Assembly (NCBI GenBank): GCA_945900965.1
Contig: CAMDKM010000009.1
Span: 1-64,000, forward strand
DNA: 64,000 nt
Direction of reading: 5' to 3'
Origin: Bordetella parapertussis
Lineage (GTDB): Bacteria > Pseudomonadota > Gammaproteobacteria > Burkholderiales > JACQAP01
The first letter of the stretch is position 1. Each line of letters begins with the position of its first letter. Below, piece by piece: positions 27,176 to 36,258 of the stretch. A program made the position numbers and the translations under genes. Under the pieces are notes generated by a model. That model was not told the DNA's origin. It made no database searches and saw only the letters and a list, made by a program, of their open reading frames with translations.

Positions 27176-28187
27176 GCCGAGATTTCAGTTTGTGGAGAAG
27201 TTTCTCGCCGAGAGCGGGATCGACGTGGGCATCCACCGGCAAGTACCAGTGATTTTCACGAGCGAAGCGGCGGCATTTTATCGCATCCTTCTCAGTCATG
27301 ACGATAGCTTCGGCGCCGGCAATTTCCAGGTCGTCTGGAACGAATTTGTGATGATCGGGGAAAGGGTGTGCAACGAAGCTCAAACCTATATGCCGCAGGT
27401 GCTCGAAGAATCGGGCCGGATTGCCGATGCCCGCCACCGCGTGGACGCTTTTCCCCCCGAATCCGCTGGCGCTGATCCTGAATTCGGGGTTCAGGAGATT
27501 GGCAAACTCCTTGCCTTCCAGGGTCATATGCAATGGGGCAATGCCGGGTAACGGTTGCTCGCGATGACCGTGGACGACGAGTGCGTCGACGCGCTCAAGC
27601 CGGCTTGCGCCTTCGCGCAGGGGTCCCGACGGCAAGGAGCAGCCGTTTCCGAGCCCATAGCGTGCATCGACCACGGCAATTTCCATATCGCGTGCCAAGG
27701 CGAGGTGCTGCAGACCATCGTCGCTGATGATCACATCGCAATCCGGATGAGCGAGCAATAGCGCACGTGCCGCCGCTGCGCGATCGCCGCCGATCCAGAC
27801 AGGTGCGCGGCTGCGTCGAGCCAAAAGGACAGGTTCGTCACCCGTCAAAGCAGGATCGGTGTCAGGCCGAACGGCGCAGGTGCGGCCCTCGCCGCCGTAT
27901 CCGCGGCTGACAATACCCGGTCGGAATCCCCGCTCATGCAAAAAATCGCAGATCCACAGAACCAGGGGCGTCTTGCCGGTTCCACCGACGGTGATATTGC
28001 CAACAATGACCACGGGGACAGAAACACGGTGCGCCCGCAATAACCCCGTTCGATAAGCCGCGGCGCGGAGGGCGATCAGGGCGGCGTACAGTCCAGACAC
28101 TGGCATTAACGCCACGGTAAACCAGGAGAATCGAACCCAGTGACGCGCCAGAAATAAAGAGGCTCTTCCGCGCATTGCCTGGAACAT
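27156..28187 (-). CDS. lpxK: Tetraacyldisaccharide 4'-kinase
   Basis: 343 residues, usual length. One N-terminal membrane anchor (about 20-40) precedes the P-loop [14 protein letters not shown] near 62-75. GIVSRGYGG and [12 protein letters not shown] are further family motifs. LpxK adds the 4'-phosphate to the lipid A precursor at the cytoplasmic face of the inner membrane. It lies 18 bases after exbD in a transcript that joins membrane energisation and outer membrane lipid synthesis. Confidence 0.96.
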   Translation of the reverse strand: MFQAMRGRASLFLARHWVRFSWFTVALMPVSGLYAALIALRAAAYRTGLLRAHRVSVPVVIVGNITVGGTGKTPLVLWICDFLHERGFRPGIVSRGYGGEGRTCAVRPDTDPALTGDEPVLLARRSRAPVWIGGDRAAAARALLLAHPDCDVIISDDGLQHLALARDMEIAVVDARYGLGNGCSLPSGPLREGASRLERVDALVVHGHREQPLPGIAPLHMTLEGKEFANLLNPEFRISASGFGGKSVHAVAGIGNPARFFEHLRHIGLSFVAHPFPDHHKFVPDDLEIAGAEAIVMTEKDAIKCRRFARENHWYLPVDAHVDPALGEKLLHKLKSRHGSQTA

Positions 28188-28205
28188 GGCGTCGATTTGC
28201 GGTCG

Positions 28206-28622
28206 TCAGCGTTGTTGCTGTGTCGTGAATGTGATCCGGGCCAGCCCCGCTATGCGCGCTGCTTCCATGACATTCACCACGGATTGGTGGGTTGCCGCGG
28301 CATCGGCATTGATGATGATGACCGGATCGGGCGTATCGCCGGCCGCGCGGTGCAGTTCCCTGGCGAGTGCGTCGGGCGAGGTGTAGACGATGGCCGTGCG
28401 GTTGATCAGGTACTGCCCGGAGGAGGAGATGCCAACGTTGATTTGTCTGGGCCGGTCGCTGGGTTTGTTGGCGTCGGCGGTTGGCAAATTGATTTGCAAT
28501 TCCGAATAGCGCGAATAAGTGGTGGTGACCGCCAGGAAAATGACAATCACAATCAGCACGTCGATGAAAGGCACCAGATTGATTTCCGGTTCCTCCCGAA
28601 AACTTCCGCGGCGAAAATTCAT
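28206..28622 (-). CDS. exbD: ExbD/TolR-family biopolymer transport protein
   Basis: 138 residues from the ATG at 28622 (MNFRRGSFREEPEINLVPFIDVLI). The essential membrane aspartate is in the FIDVLIVIVIFL segment. A periplasmic domain follows, ending in LARITFTTQQQR. With ExbB it forms the proton-driven motor that powers TonB-type or related outer membrane transport. No tonB is seen next to it. The assignment is firm; a TolR role is less likely because no tolA or tolB follows. Confidence 0.92.
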   Translation of the reverse strand: MNFRRGSFREEPEINLVPFIDVLIVIVIFLAVTTTYSRYSELQINLPTADANKPSDRPRQINVGISSSGQYLINRTAIVYTSPDALARELHRAAGDTPDPVIIINADAAATHQSVVNVMEAARIAGLARITFTTQQQR

Positions 28623-28632
28623 GTGTGAGCCG

Positions 28633-29244
28633 CTACGCCTTGCGTTCGCCGTGGATGATTTCGACCAGCTTGACCGCCTGGACCTCCATTTCCACAATCA
28701 GGGTATCGGCCCTGGCGCGGAAGTGCCGGTAGAACACCAGGCTGGGAACGGCAACGATGATGCCAAATGCCGCGTTGTACAGCGCGATCGATATGCCATG
28801 GGCAAGCTGTGCCGGGTCGGCCATCCCCGATGGTCCCTGGGAGCCGAAAATTTCAATCATCCCGATAATGGTGCCGAGCAACCCGAGCAAAGGCGACATG
28901 GTCGAGATGGTTCCCAGCGTGGTGAGAAAACGATTCAGTTCGTGGCTTACTGTCTGCCCGGCCTCTTCGATGGTCTCTTTCATGATTTCGCGCGTGCTGC
29001 CCACGTTTTTCAGGGCTTCGGCGAATATTCTTCCCAGGGCCGAGGTCTGAGCGACGCGCTGAAGCATCTCGGCCGACACGCCTTTTTGCCGATATTCCGA
29101 GACGACGACGCCCAGTAAATCGCGGGGGGCCACGATTTGCTGGCGCAGACTGTAAAAACGCTCGCCGATGATGCCCATCGCAACGATCGAACAAAAAATA
29201 ATCGGCCAGATAGGCCATCCAGCCGCTTGAATGATATGTAGCAC
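28633..29244 (-). CDS. exbB: ExbB/TolQ-family proton channel protein
   Basis: 203 residues from a GTG at 29244, with GAGGAG 7 bases upstream. It has three membrane segments (about 10-28, 110-135 and 155-180). The central segment TISTMSPLLGLLGTIIGMIEIF and the glycine-rich ALYNAAFGIIVAVPSLVFYR are the conserved MotA/TolQ/ExbB core. Partner of the following exbD gene, 10 bases away. It is the first gene of the exbB-exbD-lpxK-trm112-kdsB-adk run and divergent from xseA. Confidence 0.94.
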   Translation of the reverse strand: MLHIIQAAGWPIWPIIFCSIVAMGIIGERFYSLRQQIVAPRDLLGVVVSEYRQKGVSAEMLQRVAQTSALGRIFAEALKNVGSTREIMKETIEEAGQTVSHELNRFLTTLGTISTMSPLLGLLGTIIGMIEIFGSQGPSGMADPAQLAHGISIALYNAAFGIIVAVPSLVFYRHFRARADTLIVEMEVQAVKLVEIIHGERKA

Positions 29245-29698
29245 CCGCGAACTCCTCGGTGACAGAAAGGCGCGACACTTTAAACTGCAACCCGAGCGTG
29301 GGCAAGCTGACTCGTTCGATCAAAATCCCGCTTGACAGCGGACCGCGAATGGAACGTAACGCTGGAAAAGTGTCCACAGAACTTGTGGATAACACTGTGC
29401 ATAAAACGTCAGAACAAGTCTTAAGTCGATTTCCCGGAAGCACTTTTCGTCTTTCGATCAAAAAATGTTCGATGGGCATATGTCCGATTAAACAAGAGGT
29501 TACCTAAGTCCCCCGCGTGGTTACTGGGTTTGGCGGGGATAGGCTGTCCGGTTTGGTGACGATTTCCGACGCGGTGAGCAAATGATCCGCCCGCTGTCAA
29601 GACAGTGATAAAAATAATCCAGCCAGCAATATTTCGAGCTGAGGGCGTTTTTAGATATTTGCCTGGGCAGGCCGGCGGGCGCGGGTAGAATTTCGCGC
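29245..29698. other. Divergent intergenic region between exbB and xseA with a DnaA-box cluster
   Basis: 454 bases without a gene. TGTGGATAA at 29384-29392 is a perfect DnaA box (TTATCCACA on the other strand). TGTGCATAA at 29396-29404 differs from it at one base, and TGTCCACA at 29371-29378 is a weaker third copy. TAGAAT at 29686-29691 ends only 7 bases before the xseA start, with no ribosome site, so xseA might be made from a leaderless message; its -35 is unclear. No origin genes (dnaA, dnaN, gidA) are near. Confidence 0.55.
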
Positions 29699-31042
29699 AT
29701 GAAACTAATCCCCTCGCAGGCGTCGGTTATCAGCGTGTCCGAATTGAATCTGCGCGCGCGCGAACTGATCGAAGCCGAATTTCCGCTTCTTTGGGTGGCC
29801 GGAGAGGTGTCCAACTTCATGCGGGCCGCGTCCGGCCATTGCTACTTCTCGATCAAGGATGCCAGCGCCCAGGTGCGCTGTGTGTTCTTTCGTCACAAGT
29901 CGGCAGGCTTGGACTGGAAACCGGAAAACGGCTTACAGGTCGAGGTGCGCGCGCTGCCAACTTTTTACGAGGCGCGCGGTGAATTCCAGTTGACGGTAGA
30001 AACAATGCGCCGCGCCGGCGCTGGAGCGCTATTCGAAGCCTTCGAGCGCTTGAAGCAGAAACTAGAAGCCGAAGGCCTTTTCGAGATGGGGCGCAAAAAG
30101 GATCTGCCGAGTTTTCCCCGGGCCATCGGCATTGTCACCTCTGCCAAAGCGGCGGCATTACAAGACGTGCTCACCACGCTGGCGCGGCGCATGCCGGGCA
30201 TTCTCGCGATTGTTTATCCGGCCCCGGTACAAGGCACCGGGGCCGGGGAAAAAATCGCCCAGGCGTTGCGCGCCGCCGCCAGCCGCGCGGAAGTGGACGT
30301 TATCGTTTTGTGCCGGGGCGGGGGCAGCATGGAGGATCTGTGGTCCTTTAACGAAGAAAGTGTGGCTCGTGCTATCGCGGATTCGCCGATTCCGATCGTG
30401 TCCGGAGTTGGCCACGAGACCGATTTCACCATCGCGGACTTTGTTGCCGATGTGCGGGCGCCGACCCCCACGGCGGCCGCGGAACTGGTCAGCCCCGATC
30501 GCGTGGAGTTAGCTGCTCAACTGACGGCACGCCAGCAGCGGCTGGTTCGCGGCATGGGTCGCGTGGTGGCGACACGGATGCAGCAAATCGACTATCTGGG
30601 CAAACGCTTGTTGCACCCCGGCGAGCGCCTGCGCGAACGCGCCCGCCATGTTGCGCAGCTCGCGACGCGAATTGCCTCGGGGACAAAACGTTCGCTGGAG
30701 GCGTGGTCATGGCGGCTTGCCGAATTGCATCGGCGGCTGCGCGCGGCGACCCCCGATTTGGCCGGCCACACATTGCGCCATCAGGGACTGATATTACGTA
30801 TGCAGCAGGCGCAGGTACGAAGCATCGAACGCGGCGCCGCGCGCATGGCGGCGCTGGCGACGGGATTGCAAAGCCTGAATCCGCAGGCTGTTTTGCAACG
30901 TGGCTACAGTATCGTGGCCAAGATGGACGGCGGCGTGGTGCGCTCGGCGGAGCAACTCTCGATCGGCGAAAGCCTGCGAATCTCTTTTGCGCACAGCGCC
31001 GCGGTGGCGAGCGTGGAAAGCACTGGAAAAGACGATAATTAG
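29699..31042 (+). CDS. xseA: Exodeoxyribonuclease VII large subunit
   Basis: 447 residues. The N-terminal OB-fold spans about 8-105 (SVSELNLRARELIEAEFPLLW, EVSNFMRAASGHCYFSIKD). The catalytic domain has AALQDVLTTLARRMPG, VDVIVLCRGGGSMEDLWSFNEE, and SGVGHETDFTIADFVAD RAPTPTAAAE-type motifs. A long helical region follows, and the C-terminus reads NPQAVLQRGYSIV. It degrades single-stranded DNA with the small subunit XseB, which is not in this window. The ATG lies 7 bases after a TAGAAT element. Confidence 0.97.
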   Translation: MKLIPSQASVISVSELNLRARELIEAEFPLLWVAGEVSNFMRAASGHCYFSIKDASAQVRCVFFRHKSAGLDWKPENGLQVEVRALPTFYEARGEFQLTVETMRRAGAGALFEAFERLKQKLEAEGLFEMGRKKDLPSFPRAIGIVTSAKAAALQDVLTTLARRMPGILAIVYPAPVQGTGAGEKIAQALRAAASRAEVDVIVLCRGGGSMEDLWSFNEESVARAIADSPIPIVSGVGHETDFTIADFVADVRAPTPTAAAELVSPDRVELAAQLTARQQRLVRGMGRVVATRMQQIDYLGKRLLHPGERLRERARHVAQLATRIASGTKRSLEAWSWRLAELHRRLRAATPDLAGHTLRHQGLILRMQQAQVRSIERGAARMAALATGLQSLNPQAVLQRGYSIVAKMDGGVVRSAEQLSIGESLRISFAHSAAVASVESTGKDDN

Positions 31043-31044
31043 GG

Positions 31045-31076
31045 ATCGGCGTCGCCGCGACCGATTGTTGTATCTT
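31045..31076 (+). terminator. Probable intrinsic terminator of xseA
   Basis: Three bases after the xseA stop, ATCGG (31045-31049) and GTCG (31051-31054) pair with CGACCGAT (31058-31065) around a CCG loop, with one bulged C. The stem is followed by TTGTTGTATCTT. The T-rich tract is imperfect, so termination may be partial. Confidence 0.5.
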
Positions 31077-31152
31077 GGCGGGTAGTAGTATTGGCCGACG
31101 CGGCGAGATGCGATTCAACATCGATAACTTTTAACCTTTGGAGGAAATGAAC

Positions 31153-31626
31153 ATGAATAAATTACTGACCTGGGCTGCTGCCGGCGTTTTCGCGGCGGCA
31201 TCATGCGGCGCGCTGGCTCAAACCACGGATAAAAAAGTGCTCAATCTGGAGGGGGCCAAAAAAGTGGCAGCGGCAGCCGAAGCCGAAGCCAGAAAGAACA
31301 ACTGGAACGTGGTCATTGCCGTGGTTGACGACGGCGGACACCTGCTCTACCTGCAACGCATGGATGGAACCCAAACGGGCAGTATCGATGTTGCCATCGG
31401 CAAGGCTCGCACTTCGGCGGCGTTCAAGCGGCCGACCAAGGTTTTCGACGAGTTGGCCAAGACGCGGCCTTCGATTACCTCCATCTCGCCCAACGCGGTA
31501 CTGCTCGAGGGTGGCGTGCCGATTTTGGTTGGCGGACAGGTGCTTGGTTCCGTCGGCGTAAGCGGTGTGACTTCGCAGCAGGATGCGCAGATCGCCGACG
31601 CAGGCATCGCCGCACTCGGCCTGTAG
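31153..31626 (+). CDS. Exported GlcG/HbpS-like protein (DUF336)
   Basis: 157 residues from the ATG at 31153, 8 bases after GGAGGA. A signal peptide is clear (WAAAGVFAAASCGALA, cleavage before QTTDKK). The mature part has the GlcG/HbpS pattern: NLEGAKKVAAAAEAEARKNNWNVVIAVVDDGGHLLYLQRMDG and a glycine-rich GGVPILVGGQVLGSVGVSG. HbpS members bind heme or cobalamin-like ligands, and GlcG is of unknown function. Here it is a single gene, convergent with miaA 6 bases away. Periplasmic; ligand unknown. Confidence 0.88.
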   Translation: MNKLLTWAAAGVFAAASCGALAQTTDKKVLNLEGAKKVAAAAEAEARKNNWNVVIAVVDDGGHLLYLQRMDGTQTGSIDVAIGKARTSAAFKRPTKVFDELAKTRPSITSISPNAVLLEGGVPILVGGQVLGSVGVSGVTSQQDAQIADAGIAALGL

Positions 31627-31632
31627 GAGCGA

Positions 31633-32568
31633 TTATCTTGAATCGGCGAGTTGGCCCGCCAGCCACTCGCCGACCTGATCAGCAAGATTCCCGGCGAGGC
31701 AATCAAATGTGGTGAGGTTTGGCATGGCGCGCAGCCAGGTGAGCTGACGTTTGGCCAGTTGACGGGTGGCGGCCACGGCCTTTTCTCTGAGCGTTGTCAA
31801 TCCGAATTCGCCGTCGAGGTATTGCCAGACTTGCCGGTATCCCACGCAACGCATGGACGGCAGGTCGGGATGCAGGTCGTACTTCTCCCGCAACCCTCTC
31901 ACCTCGGCCAATAAGCCCATTTCAAGCATCATTTCGAAACGCTCGGCGATGCGTTCGTGCAGGACCGAACGCTCACTGGGGATGAGCGCCAATGGGATGA
32001 CCCGAAACGGCAAGGGTTTGGATTTGCCCTCCGCGATCAGCGCGGACATGGACTTTCCGGTGAGATAAAACACCTCCATGGCGCGTTGGATACGTTGGGC
32101 ATCGTTGGGGTCCAGCCGCTGGGCGCTCAATGGATCGAATCGCTCAAGTTCGCGATGCATGGCGGGCCAACCTACATCTTGGGCCATGGTATCGATCACC
32201 TGGCGTGTAGCGACATCGGCGGGCGGCAGTTCGGCGAGGCCTTCGCGCAGTGCCTTGAAGTACAACATTGTGCCGCCGGCCAGCAGAGGAATACGACGGG
32301 ATTCGACAATAGTCTGCACGGCCTCGATCGCATCGTCGCAGAATTGTGCTGCCGAATAGCGTTCGGTGGGGTCGAGTAAATCGATCAGGTGATGTGCAAC
32401 GCGCGACCGGGTTTCGCGGTCCGGTTTGGCGGTGCCGATATCCATTTGCCGGTACACCAGTGCCGAATCGACGCTGACAATTTCCATCGGAAATCGACTG
32501 GCAAGTTCGAGGGCGATGCCGGATTTGCCGCTGGCGGTGGGGCCCATCAACAGAATTGCCGGCGGCAA
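31633..32568 (-). CDS. miaA: tRNA dimethylallyltransferase
   Basis: 311 residues from a TTG at 32568 (PPAILLMGPTASGKSGIALEL). The frame stays open to a GTG at 32640, but those 24 codons run through a purine-rich repeat and a GC hairpin and look non-coding. Neither start has a good ribosome site, so the start is uncertain. Motifs: P-loop GPTASGKSG, VSVDSALVYRQMDIGTAKP, HHLIDLLDP, AGGTMLYFKALREGLAELP and the tRNA-binding C-terminal part. It adds a dimethylallyl group to A37 of tRNAs reading UNN codons. mutL-miaA is a conserved order. Confidence 0.93.
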   Translation of the reverse strand: MPPAILLMGPTASGKSGIALELASRFPMEIVSVDSALVYRQMDIGTAKPDRETRSRVAHHLIDLLDPTERYSAAQFCDDAIEAVQTIVESRRIPLLAGGTMLYFKALREGLAELPPADVATRQVIDTMAQDVGWPAMHRELERFDPLSAQRLDPNDAQRIQRAMEVFYLTGKSMSALIAEGKSKPLPFRVIPLALIPSERSVLHERIAERFEMMLEMGLLAEVRGLREKYDLHPDLPSMRCVGYRQVWQYLDGEFGLTTLREKAVAATRQLAKRQLTWLRAMPNLTTFDCLAGNLADQVGEWLAGQLADSR

Positions 32569-32575
32569 TTCTGTT

Positions 32576-32730
32576 GAGGGACGAGGGGAGAGGGTCGAGG
32601 GGCGAGTCAGAAGCCCGCCTTGGGCGGGCACCTGCCCCACGCAAAAATACTCTGGAGGAATTTAACGCGGCGAGCTGTGCAGGCCAAGGAGCGGATTTTC
32701 CTCGCCCCTCGCCCCTCGCCCCTCAGCCCT
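32576..32730. repeat. GAGGGGCGAG-type inverted repeat with an inner GC hairpin
   Basis: Purine-rich units (GAGGGACGAGGGG, GTCGAGGGGCGAG) at 32576-32606 face the inverse CTCGCCCCTC units at 32701-32730. Inside, GCCCGCC (32613-32619) pairs with GGCGGGC (32623-32629) round a TTG loop. The element separates mutL from miaA and pushes the usual short spacing apart. A related purine-rich run without a clear inverse copy is at about 58620-58670. Confidence 0.7.
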
Positions 32731-32731
32731 T

Positions 32732-34519
32732 TCATTGTCCCCTCATAAACATCTTGTCCAGTTCGCCAAGTGTTACCTGAAACCACGTGGGGCGGCCATG
32801 GTTGCACTGGTCGGAGCGTTCGGTTGCTTCCATGTCCCGCAACAAGGCGTTCATTTCGGCCAGCGACAGGATGCGGTTGGCTCGGACGGCGGCGTGGCAG
32901 GCCATGGTTGCCAACATTTCATTGCGCCGCTCGGACAACACCCGGCTGCCGCCAAACTCGACGATTTCTCTGAGAACATCATGGGCCAGACCGGCTGCGT
33001 CGGCCCGGGCAAGGGTTGCCGGAACGGATCGGACCGCGATGGCGTTGGGCGCGATTACCGCAAGTTCGAAACCGAGTTTCGATAAAAGCTCAGGATTTTC
33101 CTCTACCGCGGCGACTTCGATCGCGCTGGCCTGAAGGGTCGCGGGAATCAGCAGTGTCTGGGTCGCAATGCGCTCGACATCGAGCGAAGTCTTGAGGCTT
33201 TCGTAAACGATGCGCTCGTGGGCGGCGTGCATGTCCACGACCACCAATCCCTGTTGATTCTGGGCAAGGATGTAAATGCCTGACAATTGCGCCAGGGCAT
33301 AACCCAGCGGGTAAACAGGCACTGGCGCGATTTCGGATCCCAGCTCCGTGGCCGGCGCGCTGGCCGGCTCGGAGGGCATCCACGAAGTTCTGGCGGGAGT
33401 GCCAAACAATGTCTGGTAAAACGCCTGCGGCTGCGCAACCCGCAAGTCGATGCCGGGCTGCCGGGAAAATGTCTGAAAGTTGCTGCCGGGCGTCATGGGC
33501 GGGCCGGGAACGGCACCGACAGACGCGCCCGCGCGGGTAGCAGCCAGCGATTTTTCCAGTGCATGAAATACGAACTGGTGAATCGCGCGCGAGTTGCGGA
33601 AACGAATTTCGATCTTGGTCGGGTGGACGTTGGCATCCACCTGGGTCGGATCGAGGTCCAGAAATAACACATAGGCCGGGTGACGGTCGTGGTGCATGAC
33701 ATCCTGATAGGCTTCGCGGATGGCGTGGGAGAGCAACTTGTCGCGGACAAAGCGGCCGTTGACAAAAAAATACTGCGTGTCTCGCGCCCCACGCGAGTAG
33801 CCAGGTTGGGCCAGCAAGCCGCGCAGGCGAAGGCCGGCGCTGTTCACGTCCACCGGCAACTCGACCGCGCGGAAGGCGTCGCCAAGCACGGCATGAATTC
33901 GCGACTCGAATGTCCCGGCCTTCAGATGTTGCCGGGGGCGGGCATTGTGGGTGAGCGTGAAGCGCACCGCCGGGCGGGAAAGAGCGCTGCGCTTGAAAGC
34001 TTCTTCGCAGTGCCCGAATTCGGTCGCCGGGGAGCGCAGAAACTTGCGTCGCGCAGGGGTGTTGAAATACAGATCGCGTACGTCGATGACTGTGCCTTGG
34101 GCAATTCCGATCGGCTCGGCATCGCCGATGCGACCGCCGCTTGCCGCAATTTTCCAAGCGAATTCGCTGCCTTCCGCCCGGCTGGCCAATTCGAAATGCG
34201 ACACGGCAGCAATGCTCGCCAACGCTTCGCCGCGAAAGCCCAGGCTGGCAACTCCTTCCAGGTCTTCGAGCGTGGCGATCTTGCTGGTGGCGTGTCGTGC
34301 CAACGCCTGCGGGAGATCGTCTTTGTCTATTCCGCAGCCGTTGTCCGTGACCCGAATCTGCCCGATTCCCCCCTCTTGAAGTTGGACCGTTATTTCCGTG
34401 GCGCCCGCGTCCAGACTGTTTTCCAGCAGTTCCTTGAGCGCTGAAGCGGGGCGATCGACAACTTCCCCGGCAGCGATCTGACTGATCAAGAGGTCGGGAA
34501 GCGGGCGGATGGCAGGCAT
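32732..34519 (-). CDS. mutL: DNA mismatch repair protein MutL
   Basis: 595 residues. The N-terminal GHL ATPase has ELLENSLDAGAT, DNGCGI (59-64) and TSKIATLEDLEGVASLGFRGEALASIA. A proline-rich linker spans about 325-400. The C-terminal domain has DMHAAHERIVYE (429-440), matching the MutL endonuclease motif DQHA-x2-E-x4-E with Q changed to M. ACHAAVRA and CNHGRP correspond to the other metal-site motifs. It is therefore probably a nicking MutL, consistent with absence of MutH in most bacteria. Start ATG at 34519. Divergent from the transhydrogenase genes. Confidence 0.96.
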   Translation of the reverse strand: MPAIRPLPDLLISQIAAGEVVDRPASALKELLENSLDAGATEITVQLQEGGIGQIRVTDNGCGIDKDDLPQALARHATSKIATLEDLEGVASLGFRGEALASIAAVSHFELASRAEGSEFAWKIAASGGRIGDAEPIGIAQGTVIDVRDLYFNTPARRKFLRSPATEFGHCEEAFKRSALSRPAVRFTLTHNARPRQHLKAGTFESRIHAVLGDAFRAVELPVDVNSAGLRLRGLLAQPGYSRGARDTQYFFVNGRFVRDKLLSHAIREAYQDVMHHDRHPAYVLFLDLDPTQVDANVHPTKIEIRFRNSRAIHQFVFHALEKSLAATRAGASVGAVPGPPMTPGSNFQTFSRQPGIDLRVAQPQAFYQTLFGTPARTSWMPSEPASAPATELGSEIAPVPVYPLGYALAQLSGIYILAQNQQGLVVVDMHAAHERIVYESLKTSLDVERIATQTLLIPATLQASAIEVAAVEENPELLSKLGFELAVIAPNAIAVRSVPATLARADAAGLAHDVLREIVEFGGSRVLSERRNEMLATMACHAAVRANRILSLAEMNALLRDMEATERSDQCNHGRPTWFQVTLGELDKMFMRGQ

Positions 34520-34620
34520 GGGCTTGGGGTCGATGAAGGGCCGGCCGATTATAGCCGCTGGTGCCCTGAATCATTACTTTCCGGCCTCGGTTCGGAAGCC
34601 CCAAAAGAACAAATTCCCTA

Positions 34621-34626
34621 TATAAT
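34621..34626 (+). promoter_or_regulatory. Probable -10 element of the transhydrogenase operon
   Basis: A consensus TATAAT stands 84 bases before the pntAA start, in the 190-base space divergent from mutL. No TTGACA-like box is found at 16-18 bases; the best candidate, TTCGGA (34591-34596), is too far. The -10 call is therefore based on the perfect hexamer and its place only. Confidence 0.4.
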
Positions 34627-34709
34627 TCCGCATCTTTTTGCTGCCCAGGCGCCAGAATATTTAGTTGACGTTTGTCAGTCGGGTGGCCCCAAAATAGGAA
34701 TTTACATCC

Positions 34710-35834
34710 ATGCAAATCGGAATACCGGCAGAAATTCGCGTGGGCGAAACCCGAGTCGCCGCGACCCCTGAAACCGTCAAGAAACTGGCAGCCTCCGGCC
34801 ATCACAAGTTGTTGGTTCAAGCGGGGGCGGGCCGCGCGTGCTCCATTCCCGATGCCGATTTTACGGCTGCCGGTGCAACGCTTGTGGCCGATGCGGCGCA
34901 GATATTTCGGTCCGACATCGTGCTCAAAGTGCGCGGCCCGGAACCCGCAGAATTGTCGTTAGTTAAGTCCGACGGGATCCTGATCGGGTTGCTTGCTCCC
35001 TATCAAAAAGAAGGGATCGAGGCCATCGCGCGTACCGGCGTTACGGCGTTTGCCATGGAAAAGCTGCCGCGTATTTCGCGCGCCCAGAGCATGGATGTAT
35101 TGTCCTCGCAGGCCAATATTGGGGGCTACAAAGCAGTCATGCTGGCTGCCAATACCTATCAGCGAATGATGCCGATGATGATGACGGCGGCAGGGACGAT
35201 CAAGGCGGCGCGGGTGGTTGTCATGGGCGTGGGGGTGGCGGGATTGCAGGCGATCGCCACCGCCAAGCGCCTGGGCGCGGTCGTGGAGGCTGCCGATGTG
35301 CGCCCCGAAACCAAGGAGCAGGTCGAATCCCTTGGCGCCAAATTCATCGACGTGCCGTTGACCGATGCCGAGAAGGAATTGGCCAAGGGTCAGGGTGGTT
35401 ATGCCAGGGAAATGGGCGATGAATACAAGAAGCGCCAGGCAACTATGGTTGCGGAACGCATCAAGCAAGCCGATATTGTGATTACCACTGCGTTGATTCC
35501 GGGACGCCCGGCGCCGGTTCTGGTTACCGAGGACATGGTTAAAAGCATGAAGCCGGGGTCGGTGATTGTCGATATGGCTGCCGAGCAAGGCGGCAATTGT
35601 CCGCTCACGGAGTTGGATAAGACCGTCACAAAACACGGCGTGCAGCTGATCGGCCTGGCCAACCTGCCATCGCTGGTTCCAGCCGATGCCAGTGCGCTAT
35701 ATGCGAGAAATCTGCTCAATTTTTTGAATTTGCTGGTCGACCCGAAATCCGGTGTGCTCAAGCTGGACCGCGAAGATGAAATCATCGCTGGATCGCTGGT
35801 GTGTATTGGCGGGCAACTTGTAGGTAAAACGTGA
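34710..35834 (+). CDS. pntAA: NAD(P) transhydrogenase subunit alpha part 1 (soluble domain I)
   Basis: 374 residues. It begins MQIGIPAEIRVGETRVAATPETVKKL, typical of domain I and of the related alanine dehydrogenases. The RVVVMGVGVAGLQAIATAKRLGAVV stretch is the NAD(H)-binding Rossmann motif, and EAADVRPETKEQVESLGA follows it. With PntAB and PntB it forms the membrane enzyme that uses the proton gradient to reduce NADP+ with NADH. The subunits are split in three as in Rhodospirillum. First of three genes on the plus strand. Confidence 0.95.
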   Translation: MQIGIPAEIRVGETRVAATPETVKKLAASGHHKLLVQAGAGRACSIPDADFTAAGATLVADAAQIFRSDIVLKVRGPEPAELSLVKSDGILIGLLAPYQKEGIEAIARTGVTAFAMEKLPRISRAQSMDVLSSQANIGGYKAVMLAANTYQRMMPMMMTAAGTIKAARVVVMGVGVAGLQAIATAKRLGAVVEAADVRPETKEQVESLGAKFIDVPLTDAEKELAKGQGGYAREMGDEYKKRQATMVAERIKQADIVITTALIPGRPAPVLVTEDMVKSMKPGSVIVDMAAEQGGNCPLTELDKTVTKHGVQLIGLANLPSLVPADASALYARNLLNFLNLLVDPKSGVLKLDREDEIIAGSLVCIGGQLVGKT

Positions 35835-35906
35835 GGGGTTAGGAGTCAGTAGTGAGGGCACGCGTGCTCTTGCCTCGTACTTCGCGCCTTGATATTGGAG
35901 AAAAAT

Positions 35907-36212
35907 ATGGAAGCTGTTGACCCGATCGTAAATCATCTGACTGTGTTCGTATTGGCCATTTTTGTCGGCTACCACGTGGTGTGGACCGTGACGCCCGCGC
36001 TTCATACGCCGCTCATGTCGGTGACCAATGCCATTTCCGGAATCATTATCGTGGGCGCCATGCTGGCGGCGGGGCCCCAGCCGATCGACTGGGGCACGAT
36101 ACTGGGATTTGTCGCGGTGGTTTTGGCCAGCATCAATGTTTTCGGCGGCTTTCTGGTAACGCAGCGCATGCTGGAAATGTTCAAGAAAAAAGACAAGAAA
36201 CCTGGGCAATGA
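35907..36212 (+). CDS. pntAB: NAD(P) transhydrogenase subunit alpha part 2 (membrane)
   Basis: 101 residues from the ATG at 35907, 6 bases after TTGGAG. Three membrane segments are visible (about 12-30, 40-58 and 63-85; for example [16 protein letters not shown] and [14 protein letters not shown]). This is the small membrane piece that lies between the soluble NAD domain and PntB in the three-gene form. The charged tail KKKDKKPGQ is cytoplasmic. It lies 72 bases after pntAA and 46 bases before pntB. Confidence 0.93.
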   Translation: MEAVDPIVNHLTVFVLAIFVGYHVVWTVTPALHTPLMSVTNAISGIIIVGAMLAAGPQPIDWGTILGFVAVVLASINVFGGFLVTQRMLEMFKKKDKKPGQ

Positions 36213-36258
36213 CGCCCTCTCACCGCCAGAACTTCCCTACCCATTTCCGGAGATTTGA

